From the NCBI GenBank assembly GCA_016841625.1, contig JAENYU010000028.1, positions 2,933 to 53,256 on the forward strand: a stretch of DNA of 50,324 bases. Direction: 5' to 3'. Both the position numbers and the translations under genes were made by a program. The number at the start of each line of letters is the position of its first letter. Position 1 is the first letter of the stretch. Positions 19,127 through 26,997 of the stretch are shown piece by piece. This DNA comes from Methanobacteriota archaeon. Lineage in GTDB: Archaea; Halobacteriota; Methanosarcinia; Methanosarcinales; Methanosarcinaceae. Below the pieces are notes generated by a model that was given only the letters and a program-made list of their open reading frames with translations, was not told the origin of the DNA and ran no database searches.

Positions 19127-20143
19127 TTGCAAAAATTTGAACAAATCAAAAGAAATCAGGCAGCGGTTTTGTCTATTCAAGAGCTGATCTTTCTTTCAGG
19201 GCTTGCTGTTTTCGCTTTCATTTCGACGAGTGCAATTTTGGTTTTCCTCGTTTTTCCTGCCGTTGCTCCTCATGTCTCGGTTGAGGAAGAGGTAGACGTA
19301 TTTTCCGACACAATTTACCTGCGGCACTGTGGGGGGGAACCCGTTGATGCCAAAGAGCTGGAAATCGATGTCAGCATAAATGGGAAAAGCTATGTGTATT
19401 CTTCAGCCGACGTTTCCGAAAACCTGGGGGGAAAAGATAAGTGGGAGCTTTCGGACGTCATTGAAATCAATACGAACGATAAATGGGGCTTTAGCATTGC
19501 AAACGATGAAGATGTGGTTGTGAAATTGATAGACCTTGATTCAAGGACGCTATTGCCTAAAATAAGGGTTTACGATGAGAGCACTGCTTCTTCAGAAACT
19601 GATGTTCGGGAATACTTCTTCAGCAATTATGCAGGCAACTGCTATGATGGGAGTTCCTGGAGTTCCGGGGTTGTTCTGGACCTCAATGCGCTGAAGGACT
19701 ATGATGAAACTAACTGGGTTTTCCCTGAAGGGGATTGTTTTGAACGCCTGGACTCATACGGCGGGATGAATGAAATCATGGTACAGGGCAGTGATTTGAA
19801 TTCCGATCACCAGGGTTTTAGTATAACCTTTGGTTCCGATGAATTTGAAAACTTTGTTTATGCTGCCAGGGTCCGGATGATCTTCTACGTTGAAGATTTC
19901 GACCCCGACCAGGGAAAAGGAATGAAAGTCCGCATGTCGGTGGCAGGAAGGACGCACGAGTCAACGCTAACTGAAGGAGGCTGGTATGCCTATCAGCACA
20001 CCTTTTCTCCGATCTGTGTAAATGACCCTTCCGAAATTGAGTTCACTTTCTGCGATGAAAGCGTTGACAGTGAAGGTCACAAACTTACGCTTGATTACTT
20101 GTGCACATCCCTGACCGAAATTCCAGCCCCAAATACCCGGTGA
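19127..20143 (+). CDS. Type IV pilin-like protein with long C-terminal extension (pilin P5)
   Basis: 338 aa from TTG 19127, 8 bp after tggggggt. The 13-residue leader (MQKFEQIKRNQAA) precedes VLSIQELIFLSGLAVFAF, the most diverged pilin helix of the five. The shared domain is clear (SDTIYLRHCGGEP, WELSDVIEINTNDKWGF). The extension of about 190 aa is acidic, contains Cys residues and ends LTLDYLCTSLTEIP, the DY motif of P1 and P4. MITE-like elements lie on both sides of the gene. A surface role is inferred from the N-terminus. Confidence 0.76.
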   Translation: MQKFEQIKRNQAAVLSIQELIFLSGLAVFAFISTSAILVFLVFPAVAPHVSVEEEVDVFSDTIYLRHCGGEPVDAKELEIDVSINGKSYVYSSADVSENLGGKDKWELSDVIEINTNDKWGFSIANDEDVVVKLIDLDSRTLLPKIRVYDESTASSETDVREYFFSNYAGNCYDGSSWSSGVVLDLNALKDYDETNWVFPEGDCFERLDSYGGMNEIMVQGSDLNSDHQGFSITFGSDEFENFVYAARVRMIFYVEDFDPDQGKGMKVRMSVAGRTHESTLTEGGWYAYQHTFSPICVNDPSEIEFTFCDESVDSEGHKLTLDYLCTSLTEIPAPNTR

Positions 20144-20230
20144 ACTCTCAAAGCTTCTATCTCAAAGCTTTTCTCAAAGCTTTTACTTCAAGCTTCTGAA
20201 AAGGGGTATTCGTTTGAATACCCTGCCCCT

Positions 20231-20395
20231 TTAAAACAAAGTTCCCCATACAGAATCGATAATTGCCTGAGCAAGTTTATGGTTTTTCTTCATGCCCTGA
20301 ATGTTCAGAGATTCCACAGCAGCGGTTTGGTTTTCGCTCAAAAGAATCTTTGATTCTTTGTGCTGGAAATCGTTTCTCTGGGACGCGAATTTCGA
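20231..20395 (-). pseudogene. TnpB (IS200/IS605 OrfB) remnant
   Basis: Reading the minus strand from about 20395 down to a TAA at 20231-20233 gives about 54 codons that match the middle of TnpB-type proteins: QRNDFQHKES, then SENQTAAVESLNI, QGMKKNHKLAQAI and IDSVWGTLF. These correspond to the RKDFLHK, VEDLNVKGM-KNHKLA and DASW blocks of the family. The frame is closed by stops upstream, and both the N-terminal half and the C-terminal zinc finger are missing, so it is a dead fragment. Confidence 0.82.
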
Positions 20396-20624
20396 ACACC
20401 GAAACTAAAATCGATTCCCTGTTCCAACTTCAAATCAATATATGTTCTTAAGAAATGTTGCAGAAATAGGGCAATTTACCATGATTCATCTCTTAACCGA
20501 AGACGCATGGAGAGGCCGTATACCGCAATTTTTTATGGCTGTTGGCATCTATTGATATCGAAAAATCAAAAAAATTCCCGGTTAAAAATTCCATTCCGGT
20601 AAGGAATGTAAAAAAACGAATACT

Positions 20625-20735
20625 ATTTGCGTTCTCATCCAGTCATCTGATAGCTCCGAACAGAATCTAATGGGTGGGGGGGTATTGGTATAGAAGAGTT
20701 TCGGAACCACTCGTGATTTGGATGAGACGCAAGTA
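20625..20735. mobile_element. MITE-like inverted-repeat element B
   Basis: The termini ttgcgttctcatcc (20627-20640) and ggatgagacgcaa (20720-20732) are inverted repeats differing by one base deletion. The same terminal sequence bounds element A at 18482-18690. The interior of about 80 bp carries a run of seven G, the counterpart of the C-run in element A. Non-coding. Confidence 0.55.
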
Positions 20736-20963
20736 TATCTTAGCAATAATACCATGTCACTTCTTCTATTTAATATTTTTTAATCTATATGTAACATATA
20801 ACGCTATTTAATCATTGTTGTTTTATGTCATTCATATAATCTTATTGAATTCAACTACCTCCATCTATCAGCCTTAGGCTGTCGAGGAAGGGGGTCTCTC
20901 CGCCTGCGGAGATAAAGAAAAAAGAGGGTTGCAGTTAAGGTCTGCAGATTGCTGGTTCGCTAT

Positions 20964-22253
20964 TTATTCTTCCGAAAGTTTCTTAATTTCAGCTCCGAGT
21001 TCGCCCATGTCCTTGAAAAAGTCAGGGTATGAGACCGAAATTGATTCGGTGGTGTCGATGGTGGTGTTTCCTGCTACCATTCCTGCGACGGAGAGGGCCA
21101 TGACGATCCTGTGGTCGTGCCAGCCGTGGAGGTCGGCACCTTTGAGTTTTCCGCCGGTGATGGTCAGGCTGTCTTTTTCTTCTTTTACTTCAACCCCGAG
21201 CTTGGGGAGTTCCATGGCAAGGGCGTGCAGCCTGTCCGTTTCCTTGTAACGGACGTGTTCGGCATTTTCGATTTTTGTCGTGCCTTCTGCAACGGCTGCC
21301 AGGACTGCGACCGTGGGTACAAGGTCCGGGGTCGCTCCGGCATCGAAAGTGATGGCTTGCAGGGGTTTTCCTCCCTTGACGGTTACCACGCCGGTTTCCA
21401 TGTCCCAGTGGATGTCTGCACCCATCCTTTCCAGGGTTTTGATGATGACCAGATCTCCCTGTTTCGAGGGGAAGAGGTTTTTGACCGTGACTTCGGAATC
21501 CGTGGCTGCAGCTGCTGCCAGCAGGTAGGACGCCGAGGAGAAGTCTCCGGGGACGGTGTATTCCTTGAGGGCGTACTTCTGCTTTCCCGGGATGATGAAC
21601 TTGGTCCTGTTGTTGTTATCCAGGTGGATTTCGGCTCCTGCAAGTTCGAGCATTTCCAGGGTTACGTCCACATAGGGTTTTGACTTCAGTCCCCCGACGA
21701 TCGCAAGGGTGGTGCTGGTCTTTGCAAGCGGGCAGGCGATCAGGAGGGCGGAGATAAACTGGGAGCTGATGGAACCGTCGATTTGCACGATTGCCCCTTC
21801 AAGCTCGCCTTCTACTATGAGAGGTGCCCTTTCGTTTTTCCTTGTGGAGCAGGCTCTGACCCCTAGCTTGTTCAGGACTTCCAGCAGGGGGCCGTTTGGC
21901 CGGGTCCGTAGGGAGGCATCTCCCGTGAGCACGGTTATCCCGTCGGTCAGAGCTGCGACTGCGGTCATGAGGCGCAGGGTGGTGCCTGAGTTTGCAACAT
22001 CGATTACGTTGTCCGGGACCTGGGGTTTTCCTTCCACTCCCCGGATCCGGAGGTCTTCTCCCTTCTTTTCGATGCTAGCTCCCAGCATCTCGCAGGCCCG
22101 GACAGTTGCCAGGGTGTCGGCGGAGAGCAGGGGGCGGTGGATGCAGGATTCTTTGGAGAGGGCTCCGAGGGTGATGGCCCTGTGGGTGTAGCTTTTAGAG
22201 GGCGGGGCAAAGACTTCCCCGTGAACTGATGATTCACCGATAGAAACGCGCAT
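20964..22253 (-). CDS. aroA: 3-phosphoshikimate 1-carboxyvinyltransferase (EPSP synthase)
   Basis: Sixth step of the shikimate pathway: phosphoenolpyruvate plus shikimate-3-phosphate gives EPSP, towards chorismate and aromatic amino acids. 429 aa, full length. Family motifs are all present in order: PPSKSYTHR near the N-terminus, NSGTTLRLM, RPNGPLL, DGSISSQF, GDFSSASY, VRYKETDR and HGWHDHRIVMA. The start is the ATG at 22253. Three 11-bp repeats (ttgtgaaatac type, 22277-22309) lie just upstream of it. No other shikimate gene is nearby; the thymidylate synthase gene upstream is on the same strand, 139 bp away. Confidence 0.97.
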   Translation of the reverse strand: MRVSIGESSVHGEVFAPPSKSYTHRAITLGALSKESCIHRPLLSADTLATVRACEMLGASIEKKGEDLRIRGVEGKPQVPDNVIDVANSGTTLRLMTAVAALTDGITVLTGDASLRTRPNGPLLEVLNKLGVRACSTRKNERAPLIVEGELEGAIVQIDGSISSQFISALLIACPLAKTSTTLAIVGGLKSKPYVDVTLEMLELAGAEIHLDNNNRTKFIIPGKQKYALKEYTVPGDFSSASYLLAAAAATDSEVTVKNLFPSKQGDLVIIKTLERMGADIHWDMETGVVTVKGGKPLQAITFDAGATPDLVPTVAVLAAVAEGTTKIENAEHVRYKETDRLHALAMELPKLGVEVKEEKDSLTITGGKLKGADLHGWHDHRIVMALSVAGMVAGNTTIDTTESISVSYPDFFKDMGELGAEIKKLSEE

Positions 22254-22392
22254 GTATAATCAGGACTCCTTTATAATTGTGAAATACTTGTGAAATACTT
22301 GTGAAATTTATTTTCTGGTTTTTCAGGAATTTTTCGAGCTTTCCGGCTCTAAGGATTCCGGTTTTCCATCCCTGTCTTTCATCCCGGGTTTT

Positions 22393-23046
22393 TCAGCAAA
22401 CGCCTTTTACGATGTTTTCCACCATGTCCCAGTCGTGGTCGTAGACATGGGCCGAGATGCTGACCGTGGTGATCTTCCCGGGTTCGACACCGATCCTTTC
22501 TGCGACGTACTCGAGCAGCTTTGAGAGCCCGTAGAGGTTTGCGGGGTAGGCTCCCCCGAAGTCGTGGCTCCTGAAAAGCGTTGTCAGGTGCACTTTCCCA
22601 TCCCTTATTTTGAAGTCGTCAAGCATCATGCAGGGGACCTCGTTCACTTTCGTGTCCACCGTGGGGATCCAGGTGACGGCGGTAGCCCTCCGCGAGGTCG
22701 GGCTTTCCTTTAGCTTTTCGATCACGTACTCGATCTGGTCTACTTCTTCGTTCCAGTTCCTGAGCCGCTGCCCGTATGTGTACTCGAAGTCCTGTACGTT
22801 TTCACCCGAGATCAGCTGTTTTGCGTACTCTTCAAGCCTCTCCTCGTTCCAGGCGGTATCCGCAGGGATCCGGTCGGTGTAGGGGTCCTCAATTACTACC
22901 ATTAAGTCCATGAACTCCCTGATCTGGCTCCCCCGCTCGTCGGTAATTACCTGCCCGTGGTTCCAGATGATATTAAGCCCGCGGTACCATGCATCAGAGA
23001 TGTTTTTTGCCCTGATGATCCTGCCAATCTCAAGTTTTTCTTCCAT
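22393..23046 (-). CDS. thyA: Archaeal (methanogen-type) thymidylate synthase
   Basis: Methylates dUMP to dTMP. 217 aa, shorter than bacterial ThyA (about 264 aa), as is usual for the methanogen form, which is thought to use a methanopterin-type C1 carrier instead of folate. The nucleophile lies in NEVPCMM (C139), preceded by PTSRRATAV, which supplies the phosphate-binding arginines; HDFGGAYPANLYGLSKLL follows. A ggggaa ribosome site precedes the ATG, and a TATA-like tttataaat lies near 23100-23112 on the minus strand. The active-site motif makes the call firm; the cofactor is family knowledge. Confidence 0.92.
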   Translation of the reverse strand: MEEKLEIGRIIRAKNISDAWYRGLNIIWNHGQVITDERGSQIREFMDLMVVIEDPYTDRIPADTAWNEERLEEYAKQLISGENVQDFEYTYGQRLRNWNEEVDQIEYVIEKLKESPTSRRATAVTWIPTVDTKVNEVPCMMLDDFKIRDGKVHLTTLFRSHDFGGAYPANLYGLSKLLEYVAERIGVEPGKITTVSISAHVYDHDWDMVENIVKGVC

Positions 23047-23564
23047 TGAAAATTCCCCAATTTCATTTCTGGGTAAAGTGTGAATGAATGGTATAATAAT
23101 AGTTTATTTATAAAAATCCTTCTTTAAATTTGGTACCCTGAAATGTTTGCCGAACTATTGCATAATATGGCATAATAATGGATGAATCGCATATATTGCT
23201 TTGTCGAACCTTTTCGATTCTCAATCTTTTTTTTCAGTCTGTTGTTTTTCTGCTTTATTTATTATGTTTTTGTTTATCGTTTTGCCTTTTTATCTTTATC
23301 TGTCATTTTCTTTTATAAGTGTTTTTTCTCAGATTTGCATTTTCCCGCATGATCTGTGCTAGCATATAGCACGATCTGCTTATAATAATAACGGTACATG
23401 CCTTTCAGTCCCGGGAAGAACAGGGAACGAAAAAGTGGAAAAAAAAGAAGGAAAAAAGAAGGAAAGAAAAAAAGGAAAAAAAGGAAAAGAAGAAAAGAAG
23501 GGGAGAAAGAAGAAAAGAAGGGGAGAAAAAAGAAAAGTTTGTTTTATGTGCCAGGCAGGCTTTT
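23047..23564. other. Intergenic region with a 101-nt homopurine tract
   Basis: Between two minus-strand genes. The half next to thyA is AT-rich and holds its promoter. The half next to htpX is an unbroken purine run on the plus strand (23437-23537), listed separately. A plus-strand frame at 23398-23718 is only the lysine-rich reading of this run. Confidence 0.6.
23437..23537. repeat. Homopurine-homopyrimidine tract, 101 bp
   Basis: Every base on the plus strand from 23437 to 23537 is A or G, made of gaaaa, ggaaa and ggggag-type words. On the minus strand it is a pyrimidine tract starting 27 bp after the htpX stop and could serve as a T-rich terminator, or form triplex DNA. Confidence 0.9.
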
Positions 23565-24428
23565 TCAGAACCTCATAGCCCTGAGTCTTTTGACCCGTTC
23601 ATCGGTTACGGGGTGGGTCCTGAAGAGGGACTGGAGTGCCCCGCCCTTGAGGGGGTTTACGATAAACATGTGGGCTGTGTTTTCTTTTGCCGGAATGTCC
23701 CTGATGCTCGGCTTGTAGTGGGTGTTTCCGTATTCGAGTTTTTCCAGGGCATCGGCAAGGGCCCAGGGTTTTTTACACATCCGTGCGCCTTCGTAATCCG
23801 CTGCAAACTCCCTTGACCTTGAGATTGCAAGCTGGATCACGGTTGCTGCAAGTGGGGCCACCACGGCCATCACGATAAAGCCGATAATGTTTCCCCCGCC
23901 GTCGTCGTCCCTGCCGCCAAAGCCGCCGAAGATTGCAGCCCAGCGGGCCCAGGTGGCGAGCATGGTAATAACACCTGCAAGCGTTGCAGCTATGGCGCTG
24001 ATCAGGGTGTCCCTGTTCTTTACGTGGGCAAGCTCGTGGGCAAGCACCCCTTCGATCTCTTCAAATGAGAGCAAATTGAGAATCCCGGTCGTAACAGCCA
24101 CAGCCGCATGCTTCGGGTCCCTGCCCGTTGCAAAAGCGTTTGGCATCCCGGACTCAACGATATAAACCTTGGGCTTCGGAAGTCTTCCCTTCATAACGAG
24201 CCCGTCCACAATCTTGTGCAGGTTCGGAGCCTCCGAAGGGGAAACTTCCTTTGCCTTGTACATCTTGAGCACGATCTTGTCACTATACCAGTAACTCCCA
24301 AAGTTCATGACAACCGCAAACATAAACGCGATTATCATTCCGCCCGTGCCTCCTAATTCGCCTCCGACAATGACCAGGAGCCCTGTAAGAGAAGCAAGCA
24401 GAATAGTGGTTTTAAACATGTTCTTCAT
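23565..24428 (-). CDS. htpX: HtpX-like membrane zinc metalloprotease
   Basis: Integral membrane protease of the M48 family that degrades damaged membrane proteins. 287 aa. Hydrophobic segments lie near residues 7-22, 28-44, 144-160 and 181-201. The zinc site is HELAH at H131-E132-H135, and the third ligand is E207 in [12 protein letters not shown] Gly/Asp-rich loop ([13 protein letters not shown]) separates helices 3 and 4. The C-terminus has the usual [13 protein letters not shown] and [12 protein letters not shown]. It stands alone on its strand; the tract of pyrimidines that follows may end its transcript. Confidence 0.94.
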   Translation of the reverse strand: MKNMFKTTILLASLTGLLVIVGGELGGTGGMIIAFMFAVVMNFGSYWYSDKIVLKMYKAKEVSPSEAPNLHKIVDGLVMKGRLPKPKVYIVESGMPNAFATGRDPKHAAVAVTTGILNLLSFEEIEGVLAHELAHVKNRDTLISAIAATLAGVITMLATWARWAAIFGGFGGRDDDGGGNIIGFIVMAVVAPLAATVIQLAISRSREFAADYEGARMCKKPWALADALEKLEYGNTHYKPSIRDIPAKENTAHMFIVNPLKGGALQSLFRTHPVTDERVKRLRAMRF

Positions 24429-24714
24429 GATTTATCACACGACGTCCTCCCAGGCTAAAGTCTGGGTTTTCAGTCTTTTGAATAAAGGGTTTTTATTGTA
24501 TGCTTTTAGATTTTTATAGTTGATGTAGTTTTTGAATATGTTTTGGTTTGATTTCAAACTGTATTATAGGGGTTTAAGGTATATATTATTTATTGAAAGA
24601 CATTTTTTAGAAAGGGTGTGCCCATGTATGTAATTTATCACTTTCTTTGGAATGGTAAAAAAATCAAAAAAGTGAAATACCATTAAGTTCAATGTTTATG
24701 AAAGACTTTCATCT

Positions 24715-25209
24715 GTGAGGCAAATGCATACTATAAATGATTTTCCAAAAAAGGATGAATTCCCAGCAGACTTACAAAAGTTCTATTTTGAAGAACCAAA
24801 GCCATTTAATGAATTCAATGAAGATTTTGGTCTAGTATGCTTATTAGTTGGGGAAGAAGAAATCAATAACCAAAGAGATGGCATATTTTCCAGGTATGAA
24901 GGAAAGAGACCTGATCAAGTACATTATTCTATTGGAATAGGTCTTGTTGAAGAGAAAAGTACTAACTATGGGAAAAGTCGAATAGAAAATCAGTTTTCAG
25001 AATTCAAAAAATATTTTGAGCAAAAGTATGGGGGCAATAAATTTTGTAAGGTTAAGTACTTCATATTATATGCTCCAGTATTATCTGAAAAACTGAAAAA
25101 AGAACTAAGTATTAACAAAAATAATCACAGATTGGTTCATGCTAATAAAAAAAGTAAACAGTTCAATATAAATAATGTGCCAGTTTATTTTATGAAGAAA
25201 AACAGGTAA
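24715..25209 (+). CDS. Unknown protein, possible PD-(D/E)XK nuclease fold; first gene of an AT-rich pair
   Basis: 164 aa from GTG 24715 (ATG 24724 is also possible); no family recognised. Seen: P66-D67, then 11 residues, then E79-E80-K81 in a hydrophobic context (SIGIGLVEEKS), then Q93 in a helix-like stretch and a strand KYFILYAPV. That order resembles a PD-(D/E)XK nuclease core, but this is inference from one sequence. Base composition is clearly more AT-rich than the flanking metabolic genes, suggesting transfer. The partner gene starts 4 bp after its stop, so the two form an operon. Confidence 0.6.
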   Translation: MRQMHTINDFPKKDEFPADLQKFYFEEPKPFNEFNEDFGLVCLLVGEEEINNQRDGIFSRYEGKRPDQVHYSIGIGLVEEKSTNYGKSRIENQFSEFKKYFEQKYGGNKFCKVKYFILYAPVLSEKLKKELSINKNNHRLVHANKKSKQFNINNVPVYFMKKNR

Positions 25210-25213
25210 TAGG

Positions 25214-26035
25214 ATGCTCTCGATAAAATTTAGAGATAGAAAGCGAGTAACTGTAAAAGAAAAAATAGGAGTTATTAACGCTATCTTTGATATTATTGAT
25301 GTCGAGAAAAGAAATAAAATCTTTTATTCAGATTATACTTTTAGCGAAGTAGAGGAATCACATTATATAAATTGGTTAGACGATCTACTTGAAAATAATA
25401 CTCTAGACAAGTTGGACAATGATTTTTTCATAACTGTAACTGCCGAAACACCTTATGGGCCGATTCGTGTAGAAATAAATCCTTCCATAGCAAGGAAAAA
25501 CGTGTTTAATTGTTCCCACATAGACATCAGCTTAGAGAACGACTTTCTTTTATACGATGTTTTGAAGGAAGGTAAAAAAATAGAGTCATTAAGAAATTAT
25601 TTTGATCGGGAAAAAAGGGAAATAGTTAGTGAGTTCTATTTCTTTGATCTAAGTAGAAGTCCCAATTGCTATTCTGACATCCGAAACAGACTTTTCTCAA
25701 AAGTATATGATGAATTTGAATTTTCAAACCTGTTATTAAAAGATTATGAGAGGCTTGATGATAAACTAAAAGAAAAAACTGTTAAAGCTATTGGTTTTAA
25801 TTTTACGAGTCGGATTTTCCAAGAAGAACACCAACCTTTCATTCAGGGCTTGATATATGAGAATAATTTAAATGTAACCTGTGCTGCAGGTAGCCTCACA
25901 TTTAATGGAAGTGATGTTTCGAAGTTCATTGATTTACTTACTGCAAAACTAAATGAGTACATCGATCGTATTATGGAAAAGAACATCTATAAAACCGAGT
26001 TTAACAACGTTTTTAAAAGTAAAAATAGAAGGTAG
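25214..26035 (+). CDS. Unknown protein; second gene of the AT-rich pair
   Basis: 273 aa, no recognised family or membrane segment. Charged and Lys/Glu-rich, with a middle region ENDFLLYDVLKEGKK and a C-terminal part (GLIYENNLNVTCAAGSLTF) that looks beta-rich. It starts 4 bp after the 164-aa gene and shares its low GC, so both probably arrived and act together. It is placed beside the RloA/RloB-like pair, which makes a defence role possible but unproven. Confidence 0.6.
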   Translation: MLSIKFRDRKRVTVKEKIGVINAIFDIIDVEKRNKIFYSDYTFSEVEESHYINWLDDLLENNTLDKLDNDFFITVTAETPYGPIRVEINPSIARKNVFNCSHIDISLENDFLLYDVLKEGKKIESLRNYFDREKREIVSEFYFFDLSRSPNCYSDIRNRLFSKVYDEFEFSNLLLKDYERLDDKLKEKTVKAIGFNFTSRIFQEEHQPFIQGLIYENNLNVTCAAGSLTFNGSDVSKFIDLLTAKLNEYIDRIMEKNIYKTEFNNVFKSKNRR

Positions 26036-26125
26036 GTCAGTTTCTTTTTTATTATATCTTTAATTCTTCCTCCTTAATGGCCCTTGATAATCATTCGGAA
26101 ATGGGGTGATATGTGAGGAATGATC

Positions 26126-26686
26126 TCATTCCCTCACTTCATACTTCACCCTCACCACCCCACCCTCATACCTTTCCGTCCCCACCAGCTTCAACCCAAT
26201 CTCCTTCCCGATCCGGTCAAACAGTGGAATCCCGCCCCCCAGAATAACCGGAATCACAAAAATAATCAAATCCTGCACAAGGTCCTGCTCAAGAAAGACC
26301 CTGATAATCTGTGAGCCACCGACGAGCCAGATATCCTCCTCCGTATTTTCCTTGAGCTGGCGCACGAATTTCCCGATGTCCCCTGAGACGAACTCGACGT
26401 TCTTTTCGCGGGGGAGGGGCCCCCTCCTCTCTTTTCCGGGTTTGCGGGTGAAAACATAGGTCTTTTTGTCTCCGTAGGGCCAGGTGCCGAAGCCCAGGAC
26501 CTGTTCGTAGGTCTTCCTGCCCATGAGGACTGTGCCGATCGAGGCGTAGAATTCGGAATAGCCGTAGTCGGTATCGGAGTTTTGCCCGGGGTCGGGGAGC
26601 CAGTCTATACTTCCGTCGGAGCGGGCTATGTAGCCGTCGAGGCTGCAGGCGATGTAGAGCTTTATTCGGGGCACTGTTTCTTGCAT
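26126..26686 (-). CDS. RibD C-terminal / dihydrofolate reductase family protein
   Basis: 186 aa. NADPH-dependent reductase fold shared by dihydrofolate reductase and the RibD C-terminal domain. Motifs: KLYIACSLDGYIAR at the N-terminus, VLMGRKTYEQV, and IWLVGGSQIIRVFLEQDLVQDL with the nucleotide-binding GG near residue 123. VIPVILGGGIPLF is typical of the stand-alone YyaP/YwjB-like group. The true substrate of this group is uncertain. GC-rich compared with the neighbouring pair to its left. Confidence 0.88.
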   Translation of the reverse strand: MQETVPRIKLYIACSLDGYIARSDGSIDWLPDPGQNSDTDYGYSEFYASIGTVLMGRKTYEQVLGFGTWPYGDKKTYVFTRKPGKERRGPLPREKNVEFVSGDIGKFVRQLKENTEEDIWLVGGSQIIRVFLEQDLVQDLIIFVIPVILGGGIPLFDRIGKEIGLKLVGTERYEGGVVRVKYEVRE

Positions 26687-26997
26687 TGTTTCTTTTCCCT
26701 TTTTAGTGATTATTACCTGATTTTATGTGATTTGCTTCTTATTTATTGTTTCATTTCAGGTTTTGTATGGTTCAGGCCGCTAGTAAACGAGCGGGACAGG
26801 ACAGACGGGATACGGTATTCACGCAGTTTGGGACTTATCCCCTCAAAAATCGAGCAATCCTTTTTTTGATTTTGAATGTTTCTAATATGCAATATCCTGG
26901 TTAAATTCCTCAATTTTGTGTCTAAAATGCTAAAAAATGTAAAATTTCTGCAAAATTATCAATTAAATTTATTAATCTGGACCTCCTATCTAATACT
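26687..26997. other. Spacer with hairpin repeat and RloA-like gene promoter
   Basis: Holds one copy of a dispersed hairpin repeat (26772-26835, see 34160) and, at the right end, a TATA-like atttatta at 26967-26974. This is about 28 bp before the ATG at 26998, so the transcript may be leaderless. A ggacctcctat word near 26980-26990 resembles a half-site of the palindromes at 29.06-29.21 kb. Confidence 0.5.
26772..26835. repeat. Dispersed hairpin repeat, copy 1
   Basis: tcaggccgct, a loop, agcgg, then gaca...gacggg and tattcacgcag in order, as at 34160-34222. The CCGCT/AGCGG stem is kept while the loop differs between copies. Non-coding. Confidence 0.7.

Larger units (their letters stand above)
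20144..20963. other. Spacer with TnpB remnant and MITE-like element
   Basis: Directly after P5 come four loose repeats of tctcaaagctt (20148-20200). Then follow a transposase-family remnant (minus strand), the short inverted-repeat element B and, beside aroA, two small stems: cagcc-tta-ggctg near 20869-20881 and tctccg-cctg-cggaga near 20896-20911. Taken together it looks like the graveyard of an insertion element. Confidence 0.55.

Noticed and set aside
23398-23718. 106-codon Lys/Arg-rich frame on the plus strand
   Set aside because: It is the reading of the homopurine tract and runs antisense into htpX.
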